A DNA stretch of 64,000 bases from Hymenobacter sp. HSC-4F20 (GCF_019599275.1 NZ_JAHZTD010000002.1:248001-312000), one strand, 5' to 3'. Counted from the first letter of the stretch, positions 39,679-48,744 are shown. Program-made: numbers and translations. Notes: generated from the letters alone by a model not told the origin.

Positions 39679-42087
39679 CTAGGCTGAGAAATCCACCATG
39701 TCAGCGGCGGCAATCCAGATATCCTCAATCCGGCATCCGCGCCAGAACCACGCCAGCGACTGGTAAATCGTAGCCTGATCCGCCCGGTACCGTTCGGTGC
39801 TCAGGATAATGTCCTGTGCCCGAGTAGCTCCCTCCAGCACCAGGATCGTACGGGTCTGCTCGAAAATGAGCCGCAGGTACTTACCGGTCTGGGCGCGGAT
39901 ATCAAAATCCGGATTATTGTTCGGGCTGTACAGATTCGCGCCGAACTGGTTTACCCCATTGTTGCCAGTGGAAACTTTCACGTAGCTGCCAAAGTGAACT
40001 TCGTAGTCGCTGCCTGCTTGCAATTCGTTATCGTAGCGAGGCACCCCGGCCCGGCCGCCGAAGATGTAGTTGTTGATACCGCCGTTGGCCTTCGGCCCGT
40101 TGAGCGAAGCTTCCGTGACCTCGGCCACATCGACCAGCTTCCAGCGGAAGTAGCCAATGATGGGCTGAGTTGTGTTGTTACCAATCGCATAACGAGCCTT
40201 AGCAAACCGCGCTACATCGTCAATGCCTCCGGTCGCTGTGAGCGTGTTAGTGTTGCTGACTGTAATACCCTGCGTCTGCGTAAACTCCTGCTTTTTGAGC
40301 GTCAGATACGGATAATCCGGATCGGCATTGCTCACCGGCGTAGTAGTGCCGCCCCCGCCGCCGGTACTAGTCGGGGTGCACACCAGCGCGGCCGTGGCGT
40401 CGGTATTGGCCTGGGCTTTTGACACGGTAGAAGCGCGCTGCTGCGGTGTGCCCGTGGTACCAGCCCCACAGTTTTGCACCGCCCCGACGAACCACTTAGT
40501 CGGCTGTACACCCCTTAAGGCTTTCACCTTTTCTTCGCTGTGCTTGAGGTGTGATAAGGCATCCCAATGGTGTTCGTCCTGAAGGTTGTAGCCAATAGCA
40601 TCCACAGCCAAGCACTTGGCGCGGCTATCCGCAAACGACTGGATGTTGGCCCGGGCCTGCGTGTTGTCGTGAGCATCGGTCTGCGAAGCAGTGAGCGTCA
40701 CAGACTCCCGACCGTCAGTGGGCAGGCCGCAATCCGCAGCCAGGTCGGCCCAAATCTGCGCCAAGTCGGTTTTCCAGTTCGGTAGGTCGGCCCACGTTTC
40801 GCCCTGATTGCAGTCCCAGACAACTTCAGCGGCTGTGAGCGGCAGGCCCTGCGCCAGCCACCACGCCTTCAGTACCAGAATCTGGCGTTTGATTTCCTGA
40901 TAGGCGCTGTTGTCATACCCCCCGTCCCACAAGGGTATCCCCTGTTTGGTGAACTTCTCGATTTGCGAGCCATCCAAGGAGTAGCGCGCCGTGGCCAGTA
41001 TGCCCGTGCCAGCGTTTTCCCACGCTTGCGAGTAGGTCACAACGTCGCCGAACCAATCTGGATGCCCAACAGCAGTTGCCCCGGCATTGTAGTCGTTCAC
41101 GCCCATTTTCAACTTTTGCACAGCCGAGCCATTCACTACCCAACTGCGCTGAAACTCGCGGGTAATGGCGGGGGTGATGCCCGCCAAGTGCCCGCCTGTC
41201 AGGAAGGGAGCCTTTAGGCCTTGGCTGTGCTCGTTGCTCTGGCCCGGGTAGGCAATGCGGAACTGATTGACCCCGCCCCCAGCCGCAGGCGCCGCATTCA
41301 CGGTTACCACGACGAAATCTTCCGGTGAAGAGGCTCCCTTATCATCCTTGGTAATCAGGCCAAACTGATAGGTGCCGGCTACCAGTCCGCCAGCTACCGG
41401 GTTCTGCACTGTCGAAGGCAGGCCGCTAGCCGTGTTCGGGCCGGTTATTTGACGCCACGCATAGGAAGTAATGCTGCCATCTGAATCAGTGCCTGCGCCC
41501 TGCAGCACTACTTGGTTGGTGGGCAGCTGAATGCTCGTATCAGAGCCCGCGTTGGCAACGGGCACCACATTGGCGGCCGGCACTGACACGGTAAAGTCAG
41601 CCGCGCTCTGACCAGTACCGGCCGAGGTGGCTACCTGCACTTTGCCTGAACTGGCTCCCGTTGGTACTGTGGCGCTGATAGTTGTCGCATTGAGCACCGA
41701 AAAGGACGCTGGGGTGCCATTGAAAGTTACCGCCGTAGCGCCGGTGAATCCCGTGCCGCTGAGCGTCACCGAGGCCCCCACCAAGGCCGAATAGGGCGTA
41801 AAGCCGGTAACGGTAGGGGCCTGCGCCGCCGGCGTGGTGGGCGTAGTAGGGTTGTTGTTGTTGGCTGTAATTAACTTGCCCAGCCGGTCCACGATGGTGT
41901 TATACTCGCCCGCGCTCATCTTGTCGCCGGCCGCTTTGGGGCTCAGCCCCGTAGGTTCAATGTTCATCTGAGGATTGGCAGCAATGAGCCCGTCAAGGCG
42001 GTTGATAATCTGGTTGTATTCATCCTGGTGAAAAGGCCCGTTCACGGCCTTATTCGGATACAGCGTAAGCGATGCGACGAGAGCCAT
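39679..42087 (-). CDS. Tail fibre or spike with carbohydrate-esterase-like domain
   Basis: A protein of 802 residues. The N-terminal region (about 1-75) has two similar segments (GPFHQDEYNQIINRLDGLIA and AGEYNTIVDRLGKLITA) that probably attach to the virion. An IPT/TIG-type domain follows at about 90-165 (SALVGASVTLSGTGFTGATA), then a PKD-like domain at about 175-265 (ANAGSDTSIQLPTNQVVLQG). A SASA/SGNH-type domain covers about 275-515, with Ser284 in PGQSNEHSQG and Asp504/His507 in QDEHHWDALSH. A DUF5977-like repeat follows (NCGAGTTGTPQQRASTVSKA) and then a C-terminal beta domain. Predicted to bind and deacetylate host surface polysaccharide. Confidence 0.75.
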   Translation of the reverse strand: MALVASLTLYPNKAVNGPFHQDEYNQIINRLDGLIAANPQMNIEPTGLSPKAAGDKMSAGEYNTIVDRLGKLITANNNNPTTPTTPAAQAPTVTGFTPYSALVGASVTLSGTGFTGATAVTFNGTPASFSVLNATTISATVPTGASSGKVQVATSAGTGQSAADFTVSVPAANVVPVANAGSDTSIQLPTNQVVLQGAGTDSDGSITSYAWRQITGPNTASGLPSTVQNPVAGGLVAGTYQFGLITKDDKGASSPEDFVVVTVNAAPAAGGGVNQFRIAYPGQSNEHSQGLKAPFLTGGHLAGITPAITREFQRSWVVNGSAVQKLKMGVNDYNAGATAVGHPDWFGDVVTYSQAWENAGTGILATARYSLDGSQIEKFTKQGIPLWDGGYDNSAYQEIKRQILVLKAWWLAQGLPLTAAEVVWDCNQGETWADLPNWKTDLAQIWADLAADCGLPTDGRESVTLTASQTDAHDNTQARANIQSFADSRAKCLAVDAIGYNLQDEHHWDALSHLKHSEEKVKALRGVQPTKWFVGAVQNCGAGTTGTPQQRASTVSKAQANTDATAALVCTPTSTGGGGGTTTPVSNADPDYPYLTLKKQEFTQTQGITVSNTNTLTATGGIDDVARFAKARYAIGNNTTQPIIGYFRWKLVDVAEVTEASLNGPKANGGINNYIFGGRAGVPRYDNELQAGSDYEVHFGSYVKVSTGNNGVNQFGANLYSPNNNPDFDIRAQTGKYLRLIFEQTRTILVLEGATRAQDIILSTERYRADQATIYQSLAWFWRGCRIEDIWIAAADMVDFSA

Positions 42088-42689
42088 TAGTTTTCCAGCG
42101 TAATAGGGAATGAGGGATAGGGGAAAGCATTGGCTACCACCACTGGGCCGGTAAACGCCGTAGTGTTGCTCACAAAGCCGCCGGCCGGCCGGGCACCACT
42201 GGCCTTGACCCGGCCCCGCACCGAGCCTATACTGTGCGGCCCCGTAATGCCGGGGTAGTAAATGCGCCCGCCTTGCGAATAGATGCCGGCCGGGGTGGCG
42301 AAGCCCGCCGCCTCATCCGCTTTCTCCAGTTCGTAGTCCGAGGCGGAAGCGTAGCCGGGCACGGCCAGGTGGGAGAAGATGTTGCTCACGTCATCTACCT
42401 GGGCACCGGTGGGCGCATCGGGCACAGTGACAGCTACGCCATTAGCGACCTGCGAGAGCAGGTAGGCATTGTAGTCCGTCTGGCTGATAAACTCAGGATG
42501 CGTGCCGTACTGGTTTTCGGTGATGGGCGTAAAGCTCCCGGCCGGCCGTATCTCGGTTTTCAGCGCGTAGTTGTCGGTAAAGGCATCCAGCACCTGAATC
42601 AGGCCAGCGCCCCGTGTGGTATTCGCCGGCCCGCCGGCCACTACCTTGATGACCTGCCGGATAAGTTGTTTGAGTTGCGCGCGCGTCAT
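42087..42689 (-). CDS. Fibre-associated phage protein
   Basis: A protein of 200 residues. The helical N-terminus (TRAQLKQLIRQVIKVVAGGP, LIQVLDAFTDNYALKTEI) is followed by a beta- and Gly-rich part (GIYSQGGRIYYPGITGPHSI). Start and stop overlap its neighbours within one base, which puts it in the fibre unit. A virion-attachment or fibre-connector role is inferred from position only. Confidence 0.6.
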   Translation of the reverse strand: MTRAQLKQLIRQVIKVVAGGPANTTRGAGLIQVLDAFTDNYALKTEIRPAGSFTPITENQYGTHPEFISQTDYNAYLLSQVANGVAVTVPDAPTGAQVDDVSNIFSHLAVPGYASASDYELEKADEAAGFATPAGIYSQGGRIYYPGITGPHSIGSVRGRVKASGARPAGGFVSNTTAFTGPVVVANAFPYPSFPITLEN

Positions 42690-42698
42690 GGCAGCGGA

Positions 42699-43262
42699 TT
42701 AGATAGCATGAAAGGTTGGCCCGCCTTTACCAGGTTGGCGCTTGGGTTTGGGCGCGCAGCTGGCGCTAGGCACGGAGCCCCGATACACGCGCAAAGCAGT
42801 TGCTAAGCGGTTGCGGTACAACTCCCGCTCGGCTTCTACATCGGCCTTCAGCTCAGCCCGGCGGGCAGGGCTGATGGGCTGGTTGCCCCCATCGCTGAAG
42901 GTTTCCAGCCCGTTCTCGGTGATGTGGGTGCCGTGCCAGCGCATGAACCGGCGAAAGCTTTCGGTTACCAACAGGGGCCGCACAAAGCCCGCCCACAGGG
43001 CGGCTAGCGTAGGATTGTCCCAGCCCGTTGCAGGGGGCGAGGTCAGGAACTCCGCTTCATTGACCTCAATGCCAGGAAACTCTCCGGCATCGGCGCCGAG
43101 GTTGCGGGTAAAGCCTTCCCACTCGGCCGTGGTGAACAATGGGCGCACATCAAAGGTCTGCGCCTTGCCGACGTAGGGATTGACCAGATGGTCGCCAATG
43201 TTCGTGCTCAAGGGCCAGAACTCGGGAAAGTCGAATTTGGTAATGAGAAGCAGCTGGCTCAT
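42699..43262 (-). CDS. Phage protein, DUF6712-like
   Basis: A protein of 187 residues (LLLITKFDFPEFWPLSTNIG, NPYVGKAQTFDVRPLFTTAE, ESFRRFMRWHGTHITENGLE). The pattern matches from memory a Bacteroidota phage family (DUF6712) found beside portal genes, which suggests a head-tail connector role. The family name is uncertain. The start overlaps the portal's stop by 4 bases. Confidence 0.6.
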   Translation of the reverse strand: MSQLLLITKFDFPEFWPLSTNIGDHLVNPYVGKAQTFDVRPLFTTAEWEGFTRNLGADAGEFPGIEVNEAEFLTSPPATGWDNPTLAALWAGFVRPLLVTESFRRFMRWHGTHITENGLETFSDGGNQPISPARRAELKADVEAERELYRNRLATALRVYRGSVPSASCAPKPKRQPGKGGPTFHAI

Positions 43263-44686
43263 GCTTTTGGGCGGGGTTTGGCGGGGGCTTTCGGAGCCAG
43301 ACCAATCAAGGCGCGGCGCTCATCCTCGGTCATGTCTTCCAGCACTTTGTTGGCGACCAGCGCATCCAGCCCGGCCAGGGCCTGTAGCGTGCGCTCTGCT
43401 TCCGTTGACTGTGGTTTTTCCAGGGCAGGCAGGCCGCCAAAGGCCCGGATTTCATCATCCGTCATTTTCTTAGCCACCTCGGGGTCGAGGTAGTCTACAG
43501 GATTGAGGGGCTTTACCGTCCAGTCGGTGATTTCCGGATAGAGCCTCGCTAGCGGGGCAATGATTTCGGCCCGCTTGGGCTCTACTGTCAGGTTAAAAAG
43601 CTTGATGGAGTTGACAATCTGCTGGTTGTTGCCCAGCATGCCGGGCTCGGCTACCCCAATGAGCACCGGCGGTACGCCCATGTGGCGGCACACGGCCCCT
43701 ACGATGCGGTTGCGCATGTCGGTCAGGCCCTTGGAGTTGGGCCCCTTGTCGATGAACTCAATTTTGGGTACCTCTTCGGCCTGATCTACTTGCACTACTA
43801 ACACGGACGATTCCGACTCGGAGCCCTTCAGCTGCTTCACCGTACCCTTAAAGGCTTTCATATCGGGCGACTCTACCCATGGGGCATCGTCCATGGTCTG
43901 GTCTGCCCCCGGCACGAAATCCGGATCAGGACCTGAGGCGAAGCGTGCCCCAATCACGGTAGCCACGGCATCGGGAAAGAAGCCGTTGGACGCCTGCTTG
44001 CGGTCAAAGCGGGCCAGGGCCGCATCCGTTTCCAAGTCCTCTTTGCCCGCGTAATAGCTGGGAACGGGGCACTGGGTGCGACCAGGGCGGGCCTCAAAGC
44101 TCCAGATCAGGTGCCCCCAGTAGCCAGCCTCCGACTGCACAGCTGCCAATACCTCCTCGGCTATTTCCTCCTCCGAGGCCAGCGGGTTGTACGGCAGATA
44201 CACCCGGTTATCCGCAGCAGCACGTTTGCCTTCAGCCAGCCCATAGTTCACGACGTAGCGGCCGGCTCCATCTTTTTCAGGGCGGGTGCAATCGGAAGGC
44301 TCAATAAAGACATCCCCTCGCTGCCCACCGTAGGTGAAGCGACATACCACTACTACCCCGAACCCCATGCCTGCGTAATGCTTGGCTTCGGCTAGCAGGT
44401 CGTTCAGCGTCTGCTCATCGTTGGCCCGCATATTCGCCGTGGCCTCCGAAGCAAAGCCTTTGCCCCCGATGAACTGGGCCAAGCGCTGCGCACACGCATC
44501 GGCCGCGCCCGAGTCGTAGACAATGCGAATACAGTCCTGAGGAATGTTGTCTTTGGCACCCCAGCTGACTGTCTTGATCTTCTCTCCCTTCCCCCCAGCG
44601 GGCGTACTTGGCGCGTTCAGCACCGAAGAAGGTGCACCAACACGTAGCAGAGCAACAGGAGAAGTACGGGCGTGGCGCTTAGCCAT
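43259..44686 (-). CDS. Phage portal protein
   Basis: A protein of 475 residues. The portal forms the dodecameric ring for DNA entry and tail attachment. Seen features: an N-terminal clip/stem region with DPVxxGN-like context (AQFIGGKGFASEATANMRAN), then the segment NSKGLTDMRNRIVGAVCRHM followed by GVPPVLIGVAEPGMLGNNQQ, which is typical of portal proteins, and a C-terminal Ala/Pro/Lys-rich tail. A terminator precedes it on the transcript, so it may need its own promoter or read-through. It lies downstream of the capsid gene, an unusual place. Confidence 0.8.
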   Translation of the reverse strand: MAKRHARTSPVALLRVGAPSSVLNAPSTPAGGKGEKIKTVSWGAKDNIPQDCIRIVYDSGAADACAQRLAQFIGGKGFASEATANMRANDEQTLNDLLAEAKHYAGMGFGVVVVCRFTYGGQRGDVFIEPSDCTRPEKDGAGRYVVNYGLAEGKRAAADNRVYLPYNPLASEEEIAEEVLAAVQSEAGYWGHLIWSFEARPGRTQCPVPSYYAGKEDLETDAALARFDRKQASNGFFPDAVATVIGARFASGPDPDFVPGADQTMDDAPWVESPDMKAFKGTVKQLKGSESESSVLVVQVDQAEEVPKIEFIDKGPNSKGLTDMRNRIVGAVCRHMGVPPVLIGVAEPGMLGNNQQIVNSIKLFNLTVEPKRAEIIAPLARLYPEITDWTVKPLNPVDYLDPEVAKKMTDDEIRAFGGLPALEKPQSTEAERTLQALAGLDALVANKVLEDMTEDERRALIGLAPKAPAKPRPKA

Positions 44687-44720
44687 GGGAAACAGTCAGA
44701 AGCAGTGGTAAGAGGAATGA

Positions 44721-44755
44721 AAAAAGGGCTGCCACTACTAGCAGCAGCCCTTTTT
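44721..44755 (-). terminator. Terminator between capsid unit and portal
   Basis: A 12-bp stem (44721-44732 with 44744-44755) with A5/T5 ends, downstream of the minus-strand gene ending at 44779. Confidence 0.85.
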
Positions 44756-44778
44756 CAGGTAGGCAAAGGGCAGGCAGG

Positions 44779-45330
44779 TTAGTCTACCTGGTCCAGCTCC
44801 TTTTTCTTGGTGTCAATGGCCTCCCGGAGTTGGGTTTCCGTCAGCTTTTCGTCCGGATCAGTCTGGAATAGCTCTTTGTAGTCGGCTACGGCCTGCTGCT
44901 TGGGGGTCAGCTTCTTGGGTTCGGCGGGGGCTTCGTCCTCGATGGGTTTGCCGTTCTTGAGGAAGGCGTGCTTAAAGCCGTTTTTGATGAAAAACTCGGC
45001 GCCCTTATCGGTGAGGTTGTCGGCTTTGAGGGCCTCCGAGTAGGATTCGTGCACGAAGGTTTCGTTTTCGTACCCCGGGGCGAGGCTGTAGGCGGATTTT
45101 GCCATGAGTTCAGGATGTTGGAGGCGTTGGAAATGGGCCACGTAGGCGGTGAGCAGGTCCACGTACCCTTGAAAATTGCAGCTGGTGCAGCCGGCGGCGG
45201 AGTTGCCCGTAATGAGCCCGTACAGGGCGTGCAGCTCGGCGATGTATTCGTTGGTGCGGCGCTTGGAGTACGAGGCGGCTAGCCAGGCCTGGGCCCGGCT
45301 GGCTACTTCCTCGGTGTAGAGCACGGCCAC
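44779..45330 (-). CDS. Phage virion-associated protein
   Basis: A protein of 183 residues with a GTG start at 45330, four bases after the previous stop. The helical N-terminal half has a Cys pair (GCTSCNFQGYVDLLTAYVAH). The C-terminal half carries a HeH/LEM-like pattern (EFFIKNGFKHAFLKNGKPIE, TPKQQAVADYKELFQTDPDE). Its position in the capsid unit points to head completion. Family not recognised. Confidence 0.6.
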   Translation of the reverse strand: MAVLYTEEVASRAQAWLAASYSKRRTNEYIAELHALYGLITGNSAAGCTSCNFQGYVDLLTAYVAHFQRLQHPELMAKSAYSLAPGYENETFVHESYSEALKADNLTDKGAEFFIKNGFKHAFLKNGKPIEDEAPAEPKKLTPKQQAVADYKELFQTDPDEKLTETQLREAIDTKKKELDQVD

Positions 45331-45333
45331 GGC

Positions 45334-45930
45334 TTAGGCAACTACTTCGGCACCGGTTACCAGTGCGTCCAAGTAGGCGCGGCTGGCGGCCAACTGGGTG
45401 AGGCCAGTGGTGATAGGAGCCTCGAAGAACATCGGGAATTCGGGCTCTTTACCAGTGAGCGTCGTTTTCATGATGTTGTTGTCGTCGGTCAGGACCGTAC
45501 CCGTACCGTCTTCGCCGGTGCTGGTTTCGTTGCCGTAGGACTTGAAGTACACGCGGATGTCGCCGCTGGCCAGTTCCTGAAACACCACTTTGCCGCCGGC
45601 CCGCAGGAACTCGGTGATGGCGTCGAGGTCGTTTTGAACTTTGTAGGCGTACTCCTGAATCAGGGTCTGCTCTACCTCCATGCTACCGTTTTCGTTGGTA
45701 GTGGATTTGTGCTGGCCGCTGCCCTTTTTCGGACGCCCAATGGCTTTGATGCCCTTTTCCCCTTCCTTCAGGGTGAAGCCGGAAAGAGCCCCGGTCGTGC
45801 TGTTGCGGGTTTCGGCCCCGGTGAACTGGTCGAACTGGAATACCCAGCTGTTGCGGTTGATGCCGCCGGGCTTAGGACACGCTTTGCTTGTTACGGCCTT
45901 GGTGATGCGGTTGCAGATATCGTCTGGCAT
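45334..45930 (-). CDS. Phage structural protein, possibly tail tube
   Basis: A protein of 198 residues. The start at 45930 (MPDDICNRITKAV) is preceded by a good ribosome binding site (AAAGGAGA). The sequence is beta-rich with a long basic loop (IKAIGRPKKGSGQHKSTTNE) and a segment VYFKSYGNETSTGEDGTG. Size and place behind the capsid fit a major tail (tube) protein or a head decoration protein; the choice between them cannot be made by eye. Confidence 0.6.
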   Translation of the reverse strand: MPDDICNRITKAVTSKACPKPGGINRNSWVFQFDQFTGAETRNSTTGALSGFTLKEGEKGIKAIGRPKKGSGQHKSTTNENGSMEVEQTLIQEYAYKVQNDLDAITEFLRAGGKVVFQELASGDIRVYFKSYGNETSTGEDGTGTVLTDDNNIMKTTLTGKEPEFPMFFEAPITTGLTQLAASRAYLDALVTGAEVVA

Positions 45931-45955
45931 GAGTTCTTGTCTCCTTTCGAAAATG

Positions 45956-45981
45956 GCCCTAGGTGTTGCAGCACCTAGGGC
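45956..45981 (-). terminator. Intercistronic hairpin after the capsid gene
   Basis: A 10-bp perfect stem (45956-45965 with 45972-45981) and 6-nt loop, followed on the minus strand by CATTTTCG. It could be a partial terminator or an mRNA end that lowers expression of downstream genes relative to capsid. Confidence 0.55.
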
Positions 45982-46008
45982 AGATTTCACGAGTGATGGT
46001 CAGATAGA

Positions 46009-47106
46009 TTAGACTGCGAAGGCGACCAGGATATCGTAGGCAAAGCCCGAACCCAGGCGGAAGAGTACACGCCACCAGTTGATGCGCTCCTTGCTCTCGT
46101 ATTTGAACTCGGCCGTGGTCATGTCCGACTCCAGGTCGGTGGCCCAAATGAGGTTACGGGGCAACGTGTACAGGGCCAGGTGGGGCGAAGCCGCGGGGAA
46201 GTCGGCTTTCATGAACTGCTCCCACACCTTGAGCTGCTTGATGAGCAGGCCGTCGTAGGTCAGCGTCTTGGTAGCCGCATCGTACACCAGCTTGGTTTCC
46301 TCCTTAGGGTCTTCCAGCGTGGGTTTGGTCTGGGCACGCTTCTTCGCCAGCGCATACAGGCTTTTGGTCAGGAAGATGGCCTTCTGGTCCTCGTCAATAT
46401 CCTGCAACTCGTCGCTGCAGTTCTGGGTGAGGTCCTCCAGCAGGTCTTCGATTTCGGCCGGGTTGGCCTTCAGCGCAGCGAAGTCGATGTTGGCGGCCCG
46501 GTACATGCCGTTACCCGCAGTAGAGTCGGCGGTAGGGTTTTTGGCCAGCAGCTTTTTGCGGATACCGTCCGTCTGGTTGTAATCCTTGCTGGCATTGGTG
46601 CGGTCCCCGAGCATCCACACGCGGATGGCGTCGCGGTACACGGTGGGCGTTACCATGTCGTTGAGGGCCAGATCAAGCAAATCACCGATGATGCCCTGAT
46701 CCTCTACCGAGAGGGCGGCTACGCCACCTTCTAGGTAGGTGCGAACCAGTTCCTCAATCTGGGTGCCGGTCAGGTCGGAATCGGTGGCATGGCCGGCGGC
46801 CAGCATGCCCTGCAGGATGGTGCCCTCGAAGGTTTCGGCGCAGTCCTGATCCTGAGCCATGAGCTTATCAACGCTGATTTCGTTGGTCACCCATTTGGCC
46901 AGCGTGCCGGTGGGCACAAAGGCGCCGCAGCCCGTATCCCGTACGGTTACTTTGTCCTTAGCCAGCAGGCCCTGAATGAGCACGCTGGTTTTGATGTTTT
47001 CAATGACGCGGATGCCCAGCTCGGCCAGCGTGGGCACCTTACGGGCCGGCATCGTTACGATGGCAACGGGCGGGCGGTAGGCGGGGGTATTCTCGAAGAA
47101 GGGCAT
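46009..47106 (-). CDS. Probable major capsid protein
   Basis: A protein of 365 residues, located directly after a ClpP-type prohead protease. It has no signal or membrane segment, a mixed alpha/beta pattern and a long acidic helical middle (ANPAEIEDLLEDLTQNCSDE). The N-terminal region includes GIRVIENIKTSVLIQGLLAK and DTGCGAFVPTGTLAKWVTNE; the C-terminal part has SPHLALYTLPRNLIWATDLE and KERINWWRVLFRLGSGFAYD. Length and location support HK97-type major capsid, but the fold is not recognised by eye. Confidence 0.65.
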   Translation of the reverse strand: MPFFENTPAYRPPVAIVTMPARKVPTLAELGIRVIENIKTSVLIQGLLAKDKVTVRDTGCGAFVPTGTLAKWVTNEISVDKLMAQDQDCAETFEGTILQGMLAAGHATDSDLTGTQIEELVRTYLEGGVAALSVEDQGIIGDLLDLALNDMVTPTVYRDAIRVWMLGDRTNASKDYNQTDGIRKKLLAKNPTADSTAGNGMYRAANIDFAALKANPAEIEDLLEDLTQNCSDELQDIDEDQKAIFLTKSLYALAKKRAQTKPTLEDPKEETKLVYDAATKTLTYDGLLIKQLKVWEQFMKADFPAASPHLALYTLPRNLIWATDLESDMTTAEFKYESKERINWWRVLFRLGSGFAYDILVAFAV

Positions 47107-47166
47107 AGCCGGTTAGAGAAAGTGAAAAATTGAGGGGAGTGCGAAAAAGTCAGGGAAGCCGACGAC

Positions 47167-48465
47167 CTACATCGTGCCGTGGTGGGCCGCTTTCGGCTTA
47201 GGCTTGCCCGAGTTCTTGGGGTCTACCTGGGGAGCAGGCCGGCGACCCGTAGCCGAGGGAGTAGGCGGCACGGTACCTTTGAACTTCTTCAGTTCTGTTT
47301 GCAGGCTGGCAATCGTCTCCTCGTCCTGCTTGCGACCATCTTCTAGCTGCTTCAGGCGGTTCATTACCTCGCTCAGGTTTGTGCTGTCCTCGGTAGTGTT
47401 CTCCGCTTCGTCCTCCGACTCGGCATCAGTGATGGTCTCCACGACGCCGCCCGCTACCGTAATAGAGCGGCCATCGGCCAACCCGTAGGTGCCATCTTCG
47501 GCGGCTTCAGTCAAGGCTTCATCATAGAACACAGCGACGCCCTGAGCCAGTGGGCCATCATGGTAGAGCAGCGCCCCATCCTGATCCGTCTCGGTGCTTT
47601 GCACTTCCGCTACGGGCTCTTCTTCAGCACCTTCAATGGTGGCTTTCACCCCGAGCTGCTTCGCTAGATTGGCTACTAGCAGAGCATTAGCTTTTTGCTG
47701 AGCCGTGGGCGCAGCTTTCTTGGCCCCGGCTTTGGGGGCCGTCTTCTTGGCTTTTTCTGCCATGGGACGTTGGGAGTTAGTAGGCTTGGGAAAGGCCGCT
47801 TTCGGAGCCGGCTTGAAGCGGGCTTGGGTTGCCCGACGGTTCACGCGGGCTACGGCTAGTTTGAATTGGGACAGGCGGGCCTGGGCTTCCGCCCCCGAGG
47901 GGGCCTTGCTTTTCAGCGGGATGACCTTGGTGGCAAAGCCGAAGTCCTTGGCTTCCTGAGCCGTCATGAAGCGGTCCGTGCTCATCAGGGCCACGACATC
48001 CGCCTCGGGCTTGCCGGTGCGGGCCATGTAGATATCCCGAATGGCCTGCTCTTCGCGGTCCAGCCGGTCAGCATCAGCCCGCAGGCCTTCGCTGCGCTGC
48101 GAGTAGGTGCCCTCCGGAAATAGGGGCCGGTGGGTCATCCACTGGGCGGTATGCTCCATTTCCACTGCATCGGCAGCCAAGGCCACGATGGTACCCGAGC
48201 TGGCGCACAGGCTCATGATGTGGGCGCGAATGGGCAGCTTCAGGCTCTGGAGGTAGTTGTATACATCCATGGCATGCCGCACCGAGCCGCCGTAGCAGAT
48301 GCCGAACTGCAGCAGAATGCTATCGACTTCCTGACCCTGATAGTTGGCCCACTCGATCTGCATCTTGATGTTATCGACGGTGAAGCCAGGTACATAGTCG
48401 TACTCGTCCCAGTCAATGAAGCCGGGGCCGATGTTTTCACCTACTGGAATAACGAGTTCTGGCAT
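47167..48465 (-). CDS. ClpP-type prohead protease with scaffold-like C-terminus
   Basis: A protein of 432 residues. The N-terminal ClpP/crotonase fold (about 1-175) contains LQFGICYGGSVRHAMDVYNY, the nucleophile region SLCASSGTIVALA (probable Ser89) and the histidine in WMTHRPLF (His112), plus MSTDRFMTAQEAKDFGFAT near the domain end. The remaining 240 residues are Lys/Ala/Glu-rich with a predicted coiled coil near the end (NRLKQLEDGRKQDEETIASL), typical of a scaffold domain that is removed during head maturation. The start at 48465 was selected because the upstream codons lie in the divergent promoter region. Confidence 0.85.
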   Translation of the reverse strand: MPELVIPVGENIGPGFIDWDEYDYVPGFTVDNIKMQIEWANYQGQEVDSILLQFGICYGGSVRHAMDVYNYLQSLKLPIRAHIMSLCASSGTIVALAADAVEMEHTAQWMTHRPLFPEGTYSQRSEGLRADADRLDREEQAIRDIYMARTGKPEADVVALMSTDRFMTAQEAKDFGFATKVIPLKSKAPSGAEAQARLSQFKLAVARVNRRATQARFKPAPKAAFPKPTNSQRPMAEKAKKTAPKAGAKKAAPTAQQKANALLVANLAKQLGVKATIEGAEEEPVAEVQSTETDQDGALLYHDGPLAQGVAVFYDEALTEAAEDGTYGLADGRSITVAGGVVETITDAESEDEAENTTEDSTNLSEVMNRLKQLEDGRKQDEETIASLQTELKKFKGTVPPTPSATGRRPAPQVDPKNSGKPKPKAAHHGTM

Positions 48466-48496
48466 GTCGCAAATCCGCCCATTGGGGGCGGTGCAA

Positions 48497-48528
48497 CAAA
48501 GGTTCAGGGGTAAGTAGCCAGCCTTCAA
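48497..48528 (-). promoter_or_regulatory. Candidate promoter of the head gene operon
   Basis: Minus strand: TTG (48528-48526), 21-nt spacer, AACCTTTG (48504-48497). One mismatch to the -7 consensus. It lies 32 bases before the protease start, in the region shared with the divergent tape-measure unit. Confidence 0.55.
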
Positions 48529-48570
48529 CTTCTTGTATGAAATTGCTCTGGTATTACTCTAAGAAGACCT

Positions 48571-48744
48571 ATGCCACAGATTCATTTGAATCCTACCGAG
48601 AAGACGGCAGCCGAAATTCGGCGTCAGGCTGCCAAAGCGGGGGTGTCTGTCAATGCGTACCTGGCCCCCTATCTCAATGCCATCGCTGATAAAACCTTAC
48701 AGATGGTGCCCCACTTCCCAGCCCCTAAACCCGCCGCACACTAA
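48571..48744 (+). CDS. 57-residue ribbon-helix-helix-like protein
   Basis: ATG at 48571, stop at 48742-48744, overlapping the tape-measure start as TAATG. The sequence (MPQIHLNPTEKTAAEIRRQA, then AKAGVSVNAYLAPYLNAIAD) fits a short beta strand followed by two helices, the ribbon-helix-helix plan of small dimeric DNA-binding proteins. Translational coupling with the tape measure suggests a co-regulated unit. It could regulate the divergent promoter, or be a small virion protein. Confidence 0.55.
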   Translation: MPQIHLNPTEKTAAEIRRQAAKAGVSVNAYLAPYLNAIADKTLQMVPHFPAPKPAAH

